This document shows, one piece after another, positions 13,068 through 24,300 of a DNA stretch of 64,000 nt. Source of the stretch: Mactra quadrangularis. Taxonomy: Eukaryota > Mollusca > Bivalvia > Venerida > Mactridae. The DNA is taken from assembly GCA_025267735.1 (NCBI GenBank), contig CM046299.1, positions 20,854,232-20,918,231 on the forward strand, read 5' to 3'. A model generated the notes under the pieces. That model was not told the DNA's origin and made no database searches. It saw only the letters and a list, made by a program, of their open reading frames with translations. Each line of letters starts with the position of its first letter. Within the stretch, counting starts at the first letter, position 1. The translations under genes were made by a program, and so were the position numbers.

Positions 13068-13788
13068 CAGGGTTTGACACTTAGTGTTTTTTCCAGGGAT
13101 TCCTAACAGGGTTAGGCCGTGCGGCCCGTGCCATATCGGAATTTTGATAAGTGTCCGCATGCGCGTAGGTTTTAGAGTCCTCAATCAAAATATAAAAAAA
13201 AAAATGTAGGCAAAATTTTCTTAAATAATTCCGATGTTCCGGGATTCCATACGACAATTTAATTCAGGGAAAATTGTGTTCGACAACGACATTATTCATT
13301 GTAAGCAAGTTATTATAACCGCATCTTTGATACAATGTATATTTTACGTGAAAAAAAAACACTAGTCGTTTTATATAAGATTCAGAGCATTGTTTTTATT
13401 ATGAGGATGTTATTTCATTGAAAAAATATATGTAATGCATTGTTTTTGCAAAATATTTGTGTTTTCTTTTTCGGTTTGTGTGTGTTTTGTGAATAGGTAC
13501 CTAGGTTTGTCAAATTTGAGTCGACGCTTAACAGAATTCCAATTTGGCATGGCCTTACCAAAGGAATCCCAAGTCAGTTATTCAGTGATTTCTTTTTAAC
13601 ATCAGATTTCCTCTAAGACAAAAAAAAATATCGTTTTTTGGTCACAATTTGTAATAAAGAATTCATGGAAACAAAAATTCACATAAGAACAGGTCAGTTA
13701 TTTTCAGGGATTCTGATGGAATCCTCAAATAAGAATCACTGGGAGTTTTTGGGATCCTTGAAATCCTGGGACACTGTGTCAAACCCTG
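13068..13788. mobile_element. MITE with CAGGGTTTGACAC ends, carrying a nested element
   Basis: The termini CAGGGTTTGACAC and GTGTCAAACCCTG are inverted repeats. A short direct repeat CAGAAG lies on both sides, one base off on the right. The right half (GGAATCCCAAGTCAGTTA through TTTTGGGATCCT) matches the copy at 41983-42201. The extra length comes from a nested insert at 13110-13559. Confidence 0.7.
13110..13559. mobile_element. Nested MITE with GGTTAGGCC / GGCCTTACC ends
   Basis: Its left end includes GGTTAGGCCGTGC and CCATATCGGAATTTTGATAA. Its right end is the inverted counterpart, GAATTCCAATTTGGCATGG then CCTTACC. It interrupts the element that surrounds it, so it is the younger insertion. 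Confidence 0.6.
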
Positions 13789-14246
13789 TCAGAAGTGAAT
13801 GATAATCTATATCCAAAGAAAGTTAGAAAACTGTGCAGAGCACACACTTCAAATTGCTTTTGATGATATAGTGATGAAGTGATACATAGAATAAACTGTC
13901 TGCTATAAATCATATGATCACCATAACTAAACTGTGCTTGTCAATTTGCTAACTTGCATTTAATTAATTTTTCTATGTCTATTTCACTTCGACTGGCAAA
14001 AAAAAACTGTGTAAAATTCAAATACAAGTGGGTGATACTACAAATTGTTATTGCTCACAAAGCAGACGTTAAAGTGGCGAAAAGTTTATTGCAAAAACAG
14101 CAGCAAGCATTTTAAATGTTAAAACTTTTAAGATAATAAATAAGTACAAAAACTGAGACTCAGTCTTCAAGTACATTTGTCTGACATTGAAATAAGCATT
14201 AGTTAAAATTAAGAAGTAAAATAACTGAAATTATTTATACAAACAT

Positions 14247-14679
14247 TAGGGCTGTCATGATACGCCAGGAGTGTATCGCAGTATATTGTGATGCGCTAGA
14301 ACCTAACCGAGTTTCGTACCACAATATATTGCTTTGCACACCAAAGACACGACTGCATAATACTTCTGTCTTAAAAAACTGTTCTGTACAGTAGTATGTT
14401 ATAGGATTTTGTAAGGAAAGTGCCTATAGCAGACTGGACTGAAAAAACTGGGCATTTTAGAGTTAAGTGAACATTCTGAACACGCCCAAATTCTTTGAAC
14501 TTAGGCTTTCATTGAATGAACCATGGAAAACTAACAATTCGCTTTTTTCCTTTGGCAAAGGGATGAATTTTTCAACGAAAATAGAACATATCGCTAAATA
14601 CCGGTACATTAAATTTGTACCGCAGTACATATTGCTGCAGCTGCTTATCGCAATATACCGGTATATCATGACAGCCATA
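14247..14679. mobile_element. hAT-like MITE, copy 2, with 8-bp target duplication
   Basis: The element begins TAGGGCTGTCATGATA and ends TATCATGACAGCCATA. It is flanked on both sides by the identical octamer ACAAACAT (14239-14246 and 14680-14687). An 8-bp duplication with TAGGG-type ends points to the hAT superfamily. At 433 bp it has no transposase. Overlapping ORFs on both strands here are artefacts of the inverted-repeat structure. Confidence 0.85.
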
Positions 14680-14793
14680 ACAAACATGTCTGCACCTTTA
14701 ACAATGTGGCAAGAAAGTTTTAATGTTGCAATTATCCTGAGTCTACAGAAATTTAACCTTTTCACAACATACAGAAGCATATTTGCCCATTTA

Positions 14794-15187
14794 GGTATAC
14801 AATCCCTAACGCCACTAACGGTTAAAATTGACTTTTCTGAAAGAATGATAAAAGCTTACCAAACAAGAGAATTTTCATTCATTACAACCTGTAAATCATT
14901 TTGCATAGATTAGATTTATTACAGAACTTGCAATTTCAAAAAATAATAGTTTGTATTTGACAAAAACCTTTTACACGACTAAGTAATTGTTCTTTTATGA
15001 ACAACCCTTGCAAATGAAAAAAGAATAATTGTAAATGAGTCCATAAAAAGTCTATGTTGACATTATAAAAATATTTAACATCATCATGATGATAAAATGT
15101 TTAGAAATACAATGTACAAACAAATAAAAAAAATCTAGAATTATTCAGCTGTCATAAAACATTGTTTTGAGTTAGGGATTGTATACC
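14794..15187. mobile_element. Harbinger-like MITE with perfect TIRs and TTA flanks
   Basis: GGTATACAATCCCTAAC at the left and its exact complement at the right form the termini. Each end is bordered by TTA (14791-14793 and 15188-15190). A 3-bp TTA duplication with GG-starting ends fits PIF/Harbinger elements. No ORF. Confidence 0.65.
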
Positions 15188-17986
15188 TTAAGCAATAATC
15201 ATTATGTTTACTATGCTAGACACCTTCCTCACCTGACAACAAGAAAGCTGCTAACTTGTTTGAGAGGAGTATATAAAATTATTTCTAAAAAAATATTTTT
15301 TCAGGAAAGAGTTAAAAATTCAAGGTTTCGCCCATAGGCAGCTGGCATGGTCCCTATCCATTAATGGAGATTTAATCGACAAGTATTGAAGATTCATCTG
15401 TTTATATATTAAATATTCCACCCTAAGAGAGCTACCACTACATGATTTATAAAGTATAATGAAATAGGCAGACCTTAATATAAAAGCCAGTGTAATAATT
15501 ATATTATCAAAAAGTATTATTTAGAGATGACATATATAACATGTATTATAAATGGTCAGTAGATTATAATGGTGATAAATTTCAACTACATTAGAAACAC
15601 GATTAATCAAAGTATACTGCAAAACATCAAAATTTAATACACTGTATGTGTGAAGAAAATTTTGGACCCCAATGTATATCTTTTGCTTATGATTTGACCT
15701 GATGCATTTTCCATTAAATGTTTTTGCTCCAAAGTAAAATCAAAGTGAGTTGTGTGTAATAACAAACCCAAGGAATATTTCAAAGCTTTTCACATCAAAA
15801 CAATGGTATGTAAATACTAAGTCTTTTAAACAGAATAATACATTAAAACAGTAATAAATTTTTACAATTTGATAAAGAAAACTTATCATTAAATCAAAAT
15901 ATTCAGAACTGTCACATTAAGAGTCAAAAGAAGTCAAATCTCTTTGATTTAAAATCCCTAAACAGAAACTAGGCTTTCTGAAAAGAAACTTTAAAAGAAA
16001 CAGACATTTGATACAAAGAAGTGTAAAAACAAATCAGAAGTAAACAATTTAGACCATTCTACTTCCAAGGCACAATACTGCTAGGATTTAAAATTTGTAT
16101 AAGAATGACTATCTAAAAATTATACAAAAAACATCAACAAGTAAAGCCCTAAAAATAACAAGTATCTTGGGTAAAGCCCTAAATATACAGTGTATAAAAT
16201 ATCCTAAAAAGAAAGGCAATTATGAAGTACATGTATATATTTACAAAGTCCAAGTGTTTAATTCACATGATAATCCGGCATCGGTATCTAAAAATGAAAT
16301 AATAAACAACAATAGTAATATTGAGGTAAATATTGTGTAGCAAATAGTATAATGGTATATCAGAAATATAACACAATTTCATCTTCGATTTATACATACT
16401 TAACATAACTTCTAAGTAACCTGATTTTCCATTATTGTAGGAAATTTTTATTTTTCAACATTTATGTCATATCAATAATGGAAATGTAAATGGGACCATA
16501 CTTTCGTCTAATTACATGGTTTTAAGACTCGCCGAAAGGCTTAAGTTATACCACAAATCAAAAACTATAGACAAAAATGACGGACCAGTTTAACCTGCGG
16601 AGTGATACATGATTCTCTGATTTACTACAGAGTCAATTTCTAGGCGATAAAAGTAGTTCCAACAGTGACAGGTGTTTACTTATATTTCATGTTTCTTTAT
16701 CAATGCAAAATCGTTTTTGTCGTGCATGTGTTCAAAAACAGACAGTTACATCGGTATACATGCATATGTATTATGTATTCTACAGAAAGCTGTGCTCGTT
16801 AATCATTGAGACTTATATAACATGATATGTTACATATATAACAAAGAATAAATAAACTATTTACAACATCGATAACAACATTAATATTGTAATCTTAACA
16901 AATATAAATAAACATGATAAAAGAACATACTTTGAGAAAATAGACTGAAGCCTGTGCACTTAATTACTTAAACCCTATTATAAAGATGTAAAAATGTAAT
17001 ACCAGTATCTGTATTAACAATTAAAAGACATGATGACAATGCACACTGTGCTGGTGTTATTTTAAATTACTGTATTATTGGATCATGTAAACATCTTTTT
17101 TTTTTAAAGAACAAATTTGGTAAACATATAAGCATATCTATTCATATACATACTCAAAAATATTTTTGATATGAAAAAAAGTTAAACATTTCTCTGTTCT
17201 AAAAAAAAGACTTTTGGTGAAAACTTTCTTTAGCGTAGACAGAGGAACAAAGTGAGAAATATGAGGCAAATATATATAAATAACTTCCAGTTTTTGCTAT
17301 GGACTAACAATTTTGTATACATGTAGTTTGTTTTTTCCCAACTGTCATAATTATTGTCTTCTTACCTTCATGATTTTCCAAAACGTTTATTATGATCGAG
17401 TAGAGCTGCTCATAGCATAGGCTTATAGTCAATATATTTCAATAACAATGAGGCCTGGAGTGTAAATGTAATGCATTCAGTCACCGTAAAATTATTCAAG
17501 TTTTGACAGTTGAGAAAAAATGGACTACTGGTATATCAGTTATATAAACATGAAAAGTAAGAATTAAAGGTTAAGCATTACTATAAATATAACATCCTAC
17601 TCATACATGATACTATAACACAAATATATCATATAAATATCAACTAAGATTAGTTCATAAAACAATTTATGACTTAGAATAGCTATATCACAAATATCAA
17701 TATGAAATAAAACATACTTTATTTTTAGTCAGCACATGTACATAATAAATAACAAAATTTCTTACAATTTTCACCAACAATATACATATTTATAACCAAA
17801 ACCTTGGTATAAGATGCACCACTAGCGTTGAAGTGATCAAGTCATTTTCAGCATATATATTTTACACACAATATCTAATACACATGCCTAGAAGCAACCG
17901 AATGTTACTCAGTATAAGAATTTGTAAAATCTTTAAAATTTCAAAGACCCATAACAACAAAGCATGAACATGTATTGATAAATTTT
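15188..17986. other. AT-rich noncoding stretch downstream of the annexin gene
   Basis: No coding exon is visible. The segment could hold part of a long 3'UTR of the minus-strand annexin gene, but no poly(A) site can be chosen reliably. Confidence 0.35.
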
Positions 17987-18167
17987 GTTCAACAGTCAGT
18001 GGCACATACATTAATCTCGCTGATTTAAATACTTAATATTTGCTCAATAATCCCCATACATAAATACATATTTAAATATATTTAAATATTTATTAGTAGT
18101 CAGTACCAAAGTACTGTATCAAATATTTAAATCAGCAGGGTTAATGTATGTGTCGCTGACAGTTGAA
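17987..18167. mobile_element. Palindromic MITE (CATACATTAA family)
   Basis: The left arm TTCAACAGTCAGTGGCACAT and a right arm ending GTCGCTGACAGTTGAA are inverted. Both arms contain CATACATTAA / TTAATGTATG and AATTTAAAT-type blocks. It lies about 110 bp past the annexin stop codon, so it is likely inside the 3'UTR. A TTTATT (AATAAA on the minus strand) is at 18089-18094. Confidence 0.7.
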
Positions 18168-18280
18168 AAAAATGTACCAGTATAATAAGTGTCAAGTGTC
18201 AAGCTTTTTATAAGTAAACTGTCAATCTGTACATATATTTCTGTAATGATTTTAAATGTTGATATATCTTCTCTCACCAT

Positions 18281-18355
18281 CTATTTCTTCTTATCAGCAT
18301 TTTCTTCACGTATCAAAGCAAGTACTAATTTTTTATAATCTCCGGATAAATCATC
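18281..18355 (-). CDS. Exon 22 (C-terminus, end of annexin core 2 repeat 4)
   Basis: An acceptor TTTATAG precedes [18 protein letters not shown] and a lysine-rich end, then TAG. The D-D-x-S-G-D-Y block supplies the acidic ligand that caps the Ca2+ site of repeat 4. Exon 15 is its counterpart in core 1. Phase 0. Confidence 0.88.
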   Translation of the reverse strand, partial: DDLSGDYKKLVLALIREENADKKK

Positions 18356-21300
18356 CTATAAACAAAAATATAAAAACAGGTATAACTACAATGTACAGTC
18401 ATCAATGTGATAAATAAACAATAATTACAATATATAACTTATGCTACAGTCCCATAAACATCAAAAAAGACGTGAGGGCACTGTATGGGCGCCGTGCGAT
18501 CAAGCTGCACAAGGATTAGTACGAACTCTTGTGTACCCATACGGACTGTTACATTTTTACCAGAGTCCATGAGGTGAGCCGTGGATACATGGATCAGTTT
18601 TAAAGCCAAATCGTTAACAAAATCGTGGCCAAGTATGGATTAAACTTGCATATCTTCCAGCTACGGCATTGTACGGGTGTGTTGTTTTGTGCCAAGTGCG
18701 TATACTGTCACCTTAACAAGCAAAGCTTCCCAAGGCCTACGGCTGTCTGCATGTACGGGTCTGCAACAAACCACGATTTTATGGGACTGAGGCATTAGAT
18801 TTTAAATTGTCTTAATAGATCATATTAAACAACTTTTTTACAATTTTCTCAATTGAAGTTTTTTTTTTAAGAAAGATTAATTTATGACTAAATTAAAATC
18901 TTATTTCCAAATGCTTTATACTGATGGAAATACCTGAACTTTCCACTTGTTAATTGTTTTGGACTAGGAAAAGTGGTGGTTGAAACCAAACAACTAATAA
19001 TTCTGTGAAGTGACTCTCAAAAAAGAGAATAACAGAACAGAACAGAACAGATCATTTATTTTGTTACAGTTTACACAGAACAATTCTAAAACAAAGACAA
19101 CATGACAATACAATTATCAATAATCACTAACCAACTGTCAAACTTGCCACGATGTAGCTGACCTTCAATACTGTAAATTTCAGGAAATATTTACCAATAA
19201 AAAAGTAGAAAATAAAAATGAAATCTTACCACACAGAACATTCCTAGTGTTTGTTTATACATTTTCTGGAATTCTTCTTTAATTTGAACCATATCTACAC
19301 TAGCTCTAGATACAACCACTCTACATAACGTATCATCATCTGTACCTAAACCTTTCATTGATTTATGTAACTCTGAGGCAAAATGTGCTGCCTTATTTCT
19401 TATACAACGTACTGAAAATAAATGTATAAATTAGTATAGTTTAAACATTTTTATTTTGAACTATGTATATATACAGACGTAAATGAATGATTGACATAAT
19501 ATAAATGGCATTGAAGAAATAGGTAAATATACAAAAATCATAGAGATTAATAACGTTCATTACCAAATAAATGGAAACTATTGTCGTAAAAAACACTATA
19601 TACATATGGGGTATATTACTCAATCAAATGATTTTTTACCCAAGTTCAATTACAAGTCAGTCAGTTTCTTCATTACCCTAGTATAACTTATTACACATTT
19701 CACAGATTAATACATGCATGTATAGCTAATGCATTCTCTTTCCCATATAATTGCCAATCAGTGGTAAGAGGGAGAATGGCCATAGAAATTATTTCATGAC
19801 CAAAATCCAGGAAAGTATGCCCCCACCCTTAAAAAAAACCTATGACCCCTAGATCAGTAGACTTGTGTGTTACTGACTGAGCTAGTCACACAGGCTCTCT
19901 CTTCCTTATAAAAATGTAATATAAAATAAATCATTACCAATAGTTAACATGCTCTGTTTAAGATCTCCAGACATTTCACTCTGTATTGTATCATCAATAT
20001 CTTTATTTGCTATCTTAGCATACTCCTGGAATGTTGCTCTTAATTGTGGGAAACTTCTTGATGACAGAATTACATTGAATCTGAAATAATAACACATATA
20101 CAGTGCTCATCAATATACAAAACTCATAATGCCCCCGGAAGTTGATATATTTTTCACACATTCTCATTGAAAGCAAATAATGATAACTCATCAAGGGAGA
20201 CTAGCTAGTTTTTGGAAAGGGCTATATATTGCAAAATATATTTATTTTGCTAAGACAAAGGAAGCAGGAATTATTCAATGCATATGCACATGTTTTAACA
20301 ATTGCCAATTAGTATCGATGTTTCATTGATTGGCTCTTTTGTTTACAAGTGTCATGTGACTAACTTGTAACTTCCACGTGTCAGCTGTTTGGTGTAATTT
20401 TATGGATTTGGAAGACAATACAGGTGTTTGCTGCCTGCAGACGACAGATGTCCACTGTCTTTGAATAATGTAAAGAGCATTTTCCTAGGGAGGAAATAAA
20501 AGTGTTCGTTGTTCAGAGGTTTTCCTTGTTGAGAGGAGTTCTTCAGCTCAAGTCAGACTTTTTGGCTTCGATTTGCTCAACTACCCACCTTGATTCATCT
20601 GTTCCCCATTTCTTCTCACCAGCATCATACAATGCTTGAGCATCTTGTCTAGCCTTGTTACGGTCAAACTCTTGACCTTCAGGACGATTAGCTTGTAAAC
20701 AACTGATTAATATTCTCTTAAAATGACCAGAAGTATCGCCAGCTACGTCTGCTTCTAATTCTTTACCATGGTCTGAAGTAATAAACATTAAAACAATAAC
20801 TAATAAGTCAGTATGAATAGATCAAATCAAGTTTTGTTACGTCTGTAACTATTTTATACAAAAAATCGAAATAGTTCACCATAAAAAATATTAAACATTA
20901 TCATGTGTTGGTAGTATATATTGATATACTTATATGCATTTTTATTTTTTTAATTTTGGCTCAATAAAATGTTGGTAAGGTCTCCTAAGTTTGCTTGGTT
21001 TGGTTTTTTAACTAAAATTTAAAAATCTACAAAACTACTAATTTTTACAGACTTGAAGAAGAATGTGAGGACTATGATATAAATGACAAATTTTCATCCT
21101 TGCCGATAGCCACCATGATCTAAAAGATTTATACATAACTGTTTTGAAATTTATGTCACATAATCAGTCAGTTTTAACTTTATACACTTTAAACCATTTG
21201 TGGTATACTCTGTCATTATAGCTATCAACAGTTCATTTTATTAAATAGCAGTCAATGAAATTAGTGGTTGTCTAGTTGCCTGGGCAACTACTTTTTAAAT

Positions 21301-24300
21301 CGGACAAGCCAAAATTTCTTTTGGACAACCAAAAATCTATTAACAAGAAATAGTGCTTGCTACTAAAATGACCTGTTTGGAAACCATTTTGATATCCTAA
21401 TTTTGTAGACTGAAATAGTGTGTTTACATTGTTTAAGCATGTTCCATAACACTTATTTAGGGGTTTTAAGATAAGTTACCTAAAATTGAAGCATAAGTTA
21501 AGATAAGTTACCTAAAATTGAAGCAAGTTCGATTTGAATTGTACAAAGAGATCGATTATCTATTGTACAACCTGTACATATAGAGATATCACAAATAAGA
21601 TTTCTAACTTACTAGTTTTGTACGCAGCTTTAATGTCCTTGAGTTGTTGATTTGACCTTGTACAAATGATTTCTATTAGCACTTGTTCATCTGTACCGAG
21701 ACCCTGGAAGAAATGTATATGAATATAAAATAACTGATACCAAAAACAAATGTTTTATAATTATAGTTTTTTTGTATGTTGGTCGTTTTTTTTTCTTAAC
21801 TGGTGTCCGTCTCATAAGGAAGCACTATGTGTAAACCTCAGCAATCTGGCTTAGTTTTGACCCAAGGTGACCCACTTTCAAACTCATCCAAGCAATTCAG
21901 TAGACAAGCACCCTGACAGAGTTTGATGACAATTGAATAAAAAATGTGACCACTAGATTGTTCACAAACAAATGTGGACATATGGATGACAGAAAAAAGG
22001 CGATCACAAAACCGCACTGTCACTACACGACAGGTGAGCTAAAAATATATACAAATTACATACATAGTAAAATATACACTTTAAAATATAAGCATATTAA
22101 ATACATACAATGATTTTTTCATACAACTTTGTGTTTTTATGGAAAATTTTTACAGGTATAATATGTCAACATCCAAAACTTTATAAGCCACCTTTTTAAC
22201 ATTTTTTTTTCATCCAAGGCAACATACACATGTATATATATAAACACAAGATCACAGAAGACCTTAAAACAAGTCAACAATGTTCTTACCTTAATAGCAT
22301 TATATAGATTCATAGCATCAAAGTCAGCTGGTGCCATACAAAGTCCTGCAAGTAATTTCTTAAATCCACCACTTGTTTCACTCTTTAAGTCTGATTTCAA
22401 ATCTTTACCAAACATAGTCTTAAATACTCTAACAATTTCTAACATCTGTTCATTTGATCTATAACCACATACTTTAATAATTGCTGCTTCATCTGTGCCT
22501 GTAATTGGAATCATTATCATCATATGAGAACAGTTTATTATATAATAAATCAAAATATAAATTGAAATACAATTTACAACTGTTACATAGGTTGATTTAG
22601 GAAGCTTGCGAAAACAGACCTTTTGGAAAGTAAACAAGGCCCCCTCCACTTTTGGTATTAGAACTCCCTCACAATTGTGAAGGCATCAGGTTGATTACTT
22701 CTGAAAGATCATGAAGTAATAATAATATTAATAACTTTACAAGGCTACACATTTGGATGTATATATACTTAACGAAACTTCTAAGCACGACAAAACCAGT
22801 TTTGCATGGATTATAGAAGCATGAAAACCATGCAAGCAGACAACTGTTTGTCATACACACATTTCTATTAAAAATTGGACATCAATGTTGAAAATAATAA
22901 TTTCCTTCAATATGGAAATGGTGGTACTCAGAAATTTTGTTAAGTATATAACTTTAAATGGTTGCCAAAACAGGAAGCCTGTATATTAAGTTTATAGTAA
23001 CATTATGTATCACCATATAAATGTATATCGTGAATGTCTAATATCAATCCCAGAAGCCTTTTGTAACACTATAAGTACTAAGATTACAAGAGACCAAATT
23101 TGGAACTCCTATATATGGGTTTATCCATTCATGCACAGACAGTGCAAACAAAGATTTTATACACTTTGTCGAACATCACGAAACACAGATTAAATCCTGT
23201 GGGTTTGTTTGTACGCATTGTACATTGTTTTTCATTGTAACAGAGAGCATTTGTTTGTATCGCAGGGAAAATCCAAAATTGTATTCCAGATATAGTCTAG
23301 GCCACAACAAGTTGATGATATGTTCTACAGATTTTTCTAGAAAAAAATAGGGCGAGCGAGCGAAGAAAAAAAAATCTTAATTCAGTTGCTTTATGTAGCG
23401 GTTTGACCAAATCTTTATGAGCGAGCGAGGAAATAAAAATATATTTTTTGTAAAAACCGTCAAAACAAGTAAATCTGTGAGCTAATGCTCACTAGTGATA
23501 CCCCCGCAAAAATCTAAAAATATGCGACAAACAGGAAGTAGATGAGCAAGGAGCATGAAATCGCTATACGCCACATGGGACTATGGGATGAAGCAATATG
23601 CAAAGTATTAGGCTGCTGCATGTTATAGTTGCTGAGAAAACTGTGACGGAAATTTTGTAATGGACGGACGGACGAATGCACGCACACACGGACAAGGGTA
23701 AAACAGTATACCCCCCTCTTCTTCGAAGTGGGGGTATAATTAAGGTGCAAGCAAATCCATAGAACATATGATCAATTTGTTGTGGCCCTATCAAAATATA
23801 AATATTTTACCAAATCCTTTCATTGCTTTTCTCAAGACTTCAGCATCAGCTTCAGCATTAAAATTTTCAGCAGGTACAAGTGTTGGATCTTCTTTTACAG
23901 GTTCAGATTCTAGTTTAACATCTTCATCTAATTCTTCCTCTGTTTTATTCTTTACAGCTTCAACAAAACCTTTACCAGCTGTAATAGAAAACAGTTTACT
24001 TCAATTATATACCAACTCAATAATAATATGATTTAACAACTTTAGATAACGTTCAAAGGAAAATTTAGTGAATGTGTATAATGGCATATTTCTCCCATTA
24101 GATAGCCATATTACAAACAAGTTAACTATTTAATTAACTACATTTGTATAAAATAAGTCACCATAAAAAGAACTTGAGCTAAGGTGTGTGACATTTTTTC
24201 AGACAAACTCAAAATGATAAAGATTTCTTGAAGTCTGCTGCCTAGTAAAGAAGAACTTCATTTCAAAAGGCCTCATTCCTGACTGTTGTATATTAATTAG

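Noticed and set aside
14463..14913. Overlapping ORFs of 105 and 148 codons on opposite strands
   Set aside because: Mostly inside the hAT-like MITE; openness on both strands reflects its inverted and low-complexity structure.
22137..22649. 170-codon ORF as a stand-alone annexin
   Set aside because: Only the middle part (exon 17) is annexin; both ends are intron, with a good acceptor and donor at 22498 and 22290.
23564..23794. Minus-strand ORFs similar to those at 39644-39968
   Set aside because: They lie in the two copies of the ATACCCCC repeat. Similarity is due to the repeat, and several frames are open at once.
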